This document shows, piece after piece, positions 61,452 through 64,000 of a stretch of 64,000 bases of DNA (within the stretch, counting starts at the first letter, position 1; the number at the start of each line of letters is the position of its first letter). The stretch is taken from positions 62,001 through 126,000 of the forward strand of contig CAVUJV010000033.1 in assembly GCA_963741845.1 (NCBI GenBank). Reading direction: 5' to 3'. A program made the translations under genes and the position numbers. The notes under the pieces are model-generated. The model was given only the letters and a program-made list of their open reading frames with translations. It did not search any database and was not told the DNA's origin. The DNA is from Roseiarcus sp963741845. Its GTDB lineage: Bacteria; Pseudomonadota; Alphaproteobacteria; Rhizobiales; Beijerinckiaceae.

Positions 61452-62128
61452 TGCCGCTCTCCCTGAAAGCGATCAAGCGCCTGCACTTCGACCGTGTCGA
61501 AGCGCTCGCGGATGCGGAACAGGAACACGCCGATCACGATGAGCGCCACGAGAACCGAGAAGGCGACGCTGATCTCGACCACGAGCGGCATGCCCTTGGC
61601 GCCGGCCGCGGCGAGGATCAGGCCATTCTCGATCGACATGAAGCCGACGACCTGGCTCACGGCGTTGCTGCGCGTGATCATCATGAGGAGGCCGATCAGC
61701 ACCACGGACAGGGCGAAAGCCACATCCTCGCGCGCCAGAGGATCGGCGGTCGTCGTGACCCTCAGCATGACGACCATGGAGAGCGCGACGAGACCGATGC
61801 CGAGCAGCATGGTCGGGCCCACGCCCACGACCTGCTCGACCTGCCGGTGAATGCCGAGCTCCGCCACGATGCGATGGAGCGCGACGGGGATGATGATTCC
61901 CTTGAAGACGAGAGCGATCGCTGCGGTGATGTAGAGGTGCGGCGCTTCCTGGATGTAGGCCTGCCAGCCGACCGAGAGCGCAAGCGCGATCGCCTGCAGG
62001 GCGAAGACGTTGAGAAGCGCATAGAGCCGGTCCTGATAGAGCATCATAAAGCTCAGGAGGACCAGCGTGCCCGCAAGCAGATGCGCGAGGTCGAGAGCGA
62101 AGCCGTGGCTGATGGCGAAGCCGTGCAT
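61448..62128 (-). CDS. hyfE: HyfE-like membrane subunit (NuoK-related)
   Basis: 226 residues with about six transmembrane helices: 'GTLVLLSFMMLYQDRLYALLN', 'ALALSVGWQAYIQ', 'ITAAIALVFKGIIIPVALHRIV', 'MLLGIGLVALSMVVMLRV', 'VGFMSIENGLILAAAGAKG' and 'VEISVAFSVLVALIVIGVFL'. The block with Glu in 'MSIENGLILA' corresponds to the conserved glutamate of NuoK, joined to a MnhC-like part as in HyfE. It lies between hyfC and hyfF with minimal spacing, so it belongs to the same transcript. Confidence 0.92.
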   Translation of the reverse strand: MHGFAISHGFALDLAHLLAGTLVLLSFMMLYQDRLYALLNVFALQAIALALSVGWQAYIQEAPHLYITAAIALVFKGIIIPVALHRIVAELGIHRQVEQVVGVGPTMLLGIGLVALSMVVMLRVTTTADPLAREDVAFALSVVLIGLLMMITRSNAVSQVVGFMSIENGLILAAAGAKGMPLVVEISVAFSVLVALIVIGVFLFRIRERFDTVEVQALDRFQGERQ

Positions 62129-62131
62129 GGC

Positions 62132-63088
62132 TCAAAGGCTCCGGGAAACGAACAGGAGCAGCGCGCCGAGCAGGCTCAGCATCAGCGCGGCGCCAAGGAA
62201 ATCCGGCACGCGGAAGACGCGCATCTTCGCAATTGTCGTCTCGAAGGTCGCGAGCAGCGCTCCGCCGACCGCGAGCTTGCCGAGATAGGCAAACGCGCCG
62301 CCCGCCTGCGCGAAGAGGTGCGATTGCGAGGAAACGAGGCCCCAGGGCGCGAAGACGCAGGCGATCAGCGAGACATAGAGCAGAAGCTTCAGCGAGGCGG
62401 CCAGTTCGAGGACCGCGAGATGGCGTCCCGAATATTCGAGGATCATCGCCTCATGAACCATCGTGAGTTCGAGATGGGTCGCGGGATTGTCGACCGGGAT
62501 GCGGCCGTTCTCGGCGATCGCCACGATGATGAGCGCGATCAGCGCGAGACCGAGCGAAACCCGCAGGCCCGCGGCGGACGACAGCATGAATTCGGCAAGC
62601 ACCGAAAGCTGGGTCGAGCCCGCGAGCAGCGCCAGCGAGAAGACGATCATGATCATCGCCGGCTCGGCGAGCGTCGCGATCATCGCCTCGCGGCTCGATC
62701 CGATGCCGCCGAAGCTCGTGCCGACATCCATGCCGGCGAGCGTCAGGAAGAAACGCGCGCTGCCGAGCAGGGCGGTGAGGACGATGAGATCGGCCGCCCA
62801 GCTGAAGATGAGCCCGGTCGCGAAAGTCGGCACCAGCGCCGCGGCGACCCAGGTCGTGGCGAAGATCACATAGGGCGCCACGCGGAAGAGCCACGAGGCG
62901 TTCTCGGCGAGCACGGCCTCCTTCCGCATGAGGCGGATGAGATCGCGATAGACCTGCAACACCGGGGGCCCGCGCCTTCGCTGAAGCCGCGCCTTGACCT
63001 TGCGCACGAAGCCGGTGAGCAGCGGCGCGAGCATGAGCACCAGCAGCATTTGCGCGCCCTGGACGGCGAGATCCCGGATCAGGCCCAT
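62132..63088 (-). CDS. hyfC: HycD/HyfC-like membrane subunit (NuoH family)
   Basis: 318 residues from the ATG at 63088, which overlaps the end of hyfB by ten bases. Eight transmembrane helices; the cytoplasmic loops carry 'KVKARLQRRRGPPVLQVYRDLIRLMRKE' and 'AENGRIPVDNPATHLELTMVHEAMILEYSG', the NuoH/HycD signatures that connect the soluble arm with the membrane arm. No charged residue expected of the family is missing by eye. Intact. Confidence 0.92.
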   Translation of the reverse strand: MGLIRDLAVQGAQMLLVLMLAPLLTGFVRKVKARLQRRRGPPVLQVYRDLIRLMRKEAVLAENASWLFRVAPYVIFATTWVAAALVPTFATGLIFSWAADLIVLTALLGSARFFLTLAGMDVGTSFGGIGSSREAMIATLAEPAMIMIVFSLALLAGSTQLSVLAEFMLSSAAGLRVSLGLALIALIIVAIAENGRIPVDNPATHLELTMVHEAMILEYSGRHLAVLELAASLKLLLYVSLIACVFAPWGLVSSQSHLFAQAGGAFAYLGKLAVGGALLATFETTIAKMRVFRVPDFLGAALMLSLLGALLLFVSRSL

Positions 63089-64000
63089 AGCGCGACCACG
63101 AGCAGGAGCAGCACGAGCGCCGCGAACACCAGGCTCAGATATTGACGTATGGTCCGGAATTGCAGCGGATTGAGCCAGTCGGCGACGGCGTTGAGGCCTC
63201 CGACCACGGGCGCGTAGAGGCGGTCCCACGCGAGATCGTGCATTTCAAGCTGATAACGGGCGGGGCGAAGGTCGCCCGGCGCCGGCATGTCCACACGCTC
63301 CCGGGAGCGAAACGCGTAAGTCCCAAACACGCGCCGGATCGGCTGGGCGAAGCTCGTCGCCGTATATTGGGTGAGGGGGCTCGGGTCGGGAAAGCCGCAA
63401 TCCCACGGGGGAGCGCGGCGCAGCGTCTTCGAGGCCAGACGGTGGATCGCGTAGGCGGCGACCGAAGCGGAGAAGGTGATGAAGGCGAGAACGATGAGGC
63501 CGTTGTACGAGCTTCGGCTCTCGGCGACCGGCACGATCGAGAGCCATGCGATGCCGGACTGGACGGGCATGCGCGCATGCACGAGCCCTTGTGCGACAGG
63601 CGCGAGCGCGTCGATCACGAGGCCCGGCAGCACGCCGGCCAGAATGCAGAGCGCCGCCAGGCCGAACATGGTCGCGAGCGACCATCGGTCGACCTCGTGC
63701 GCGGAGGCCGCCTCGGCGCTGCGCGGTCTGCCGAGGAACACAATCCCGTAGAATCGGGTGAAGCCGGCCGCCGCAAGCGCCGCGGCGACGGCGATGAGGG
63801 CGCCGATGGCGGGCGTGAGGAGCTTCAGAACTCCATTGCGGCAGGCCGGGGCTGAGAAGGATTGCCTGAAAGACGAGCCATTCCGAGGCGAAGCCGTTGA
63901 GCGGGGGCAGGGCGGAGATGGCCGCGCAGGCGATCAGCGCCGCAAGGCTCGTCGTCGGCATCCTGTGAATGAGGCCCCCGAGCCGCTCCATGTCGCGCGC
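63079..64000 (-). CDS. hyfB: HyfB-like proton/cation-pumping subunit, partial at right edge and frameshifted
   Basis: The window holds only the C-terminal half. The upstream part reads 'MERLGGLIHRMPTTSLAALIA' and 'ISALPPLNGFASEWLVFQAIL', the NuoL/HyfB signature. Near 63840 the frame shifts; the continuation 'LKLLTPAIGALIAVAAALAAAG' runs into '…FLGRPRSAEAASAHEVDRW' and the C-terminus 'QYLSLVFAALVLLLLVVALWA'. The gene begins beyond the right edge. It is the first of the visible subunits, and others (for example a HyfA or HyfH type ferredoxin subunit) may lie outside the window. Confidence 0.88.

Noticed and set aside
59695..61476. Long frames on both strands over hyfF
   Set aside because: They are out-of-frame or antisense readings of a 14-helix membrane protein; hyfF itself explains the region.
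1..64000. CRISPR array, rRNA operon, phage structural genes or intact transposase
   Set aside because: No regularly spaced repeats, rRNA sequence, capsid or tail genes or DDE transposase were recognised when reading through.

Overview
The window reads as chromosomal DNA of a GC-rich alphaproteobacterium, most likely order Hyphomicrobiales and perhaps near Methylocystaceae/Beijerinckiaceae. The supports are the RegB/RegA redox pair, two porins of the family with an N-terminal W-x-W-L-N-[AS] and A-D-C-P-L-[ST]-Y block, an actR-type HTH ending, and the grouping of an LpoA-like lipoprotein with rsmI, yraN and gshB. The lineage is inference from gene style. No methane or methanol oxidation gene is present.

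Layout. 0-9.5 kb: partial SDR enzyme; a putative zinc metallopeptidase followed by a small gene that repeats its N-terminal domain; alpha/beta hydrolase; gloA; Cys-rich secreted protein; a DUF559 nuclease-like gene whose 3' end lies in an inverted-repeat element; a spermidine-synthase-like enzyme; a serine hydrolase; rarA; tRNA-Leu(GAG). 9.6-16.3 kb: sulfur scavenging, with a sulfonate/sulfate-ester type ABC importer and two exported arylsulfatases. 16.5-21.5 kb: yhiI-rbbA-yhhJ efflux operon. 21.6-26.3 kb: methyltransferase flanked by a 59-bp direct repeat, a DUF4142 protein, and a small atypical island between tRNA-Gly(CCC) and a 37-bp copy of its 5' half next to tRNA-Trp. 26.3-30.3 kb: carA, yqeY and a decayed adenylate cyclase-TPR gene. 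30.4-36.8 kb: 2-hydroxyacid dehydrogenase, Tat-exported SH3 protein, regB-regA, LapA-like and HdeD-like membrane proteins, porin 1. 37.3-47.9 kb: two-component system, RND efflux pump (permease, adaptor, outer-membrane factor), a CxxC protein and porin 2 with a perfect inverted-repeat operator candidate. 48-57.9 kb: housekeeping genes (LpoA-like, rsmI, yraN, gshB, glnD, grpE, alkB, yebC) and a dienelactone hydrolase. 58-64 kb: a group 4 hydrogenase-like membrane complex running off the right edge.

The most interesting system is that last cluster. It has the membrane modules of Hyf/Hyc-type complexes and a small subunit with all four cluster cysteines, but the large subunit lacks the CxxC nickel ligands. 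This fits an energy-converting hydrogenase-related (Ehr) complex: a proton or sodium pump without a [NiFe] site and with an unknown electron partner. The second candidate is the metallopeptidase plus stand-alone domain pair at 0.9-3.6 kb.

A caution covers the whole window. At least seven otherwise well-conserved genes carry one-base frameshifts (ABC ATPase, its binding protein, carA twice, porin 1, the outer-membrane factor twice, the Hyf-like large subunit, hyfB). Because these include carA, residual assembly indels are more likely than true gene loss, and those genes are annotated across the breaks.
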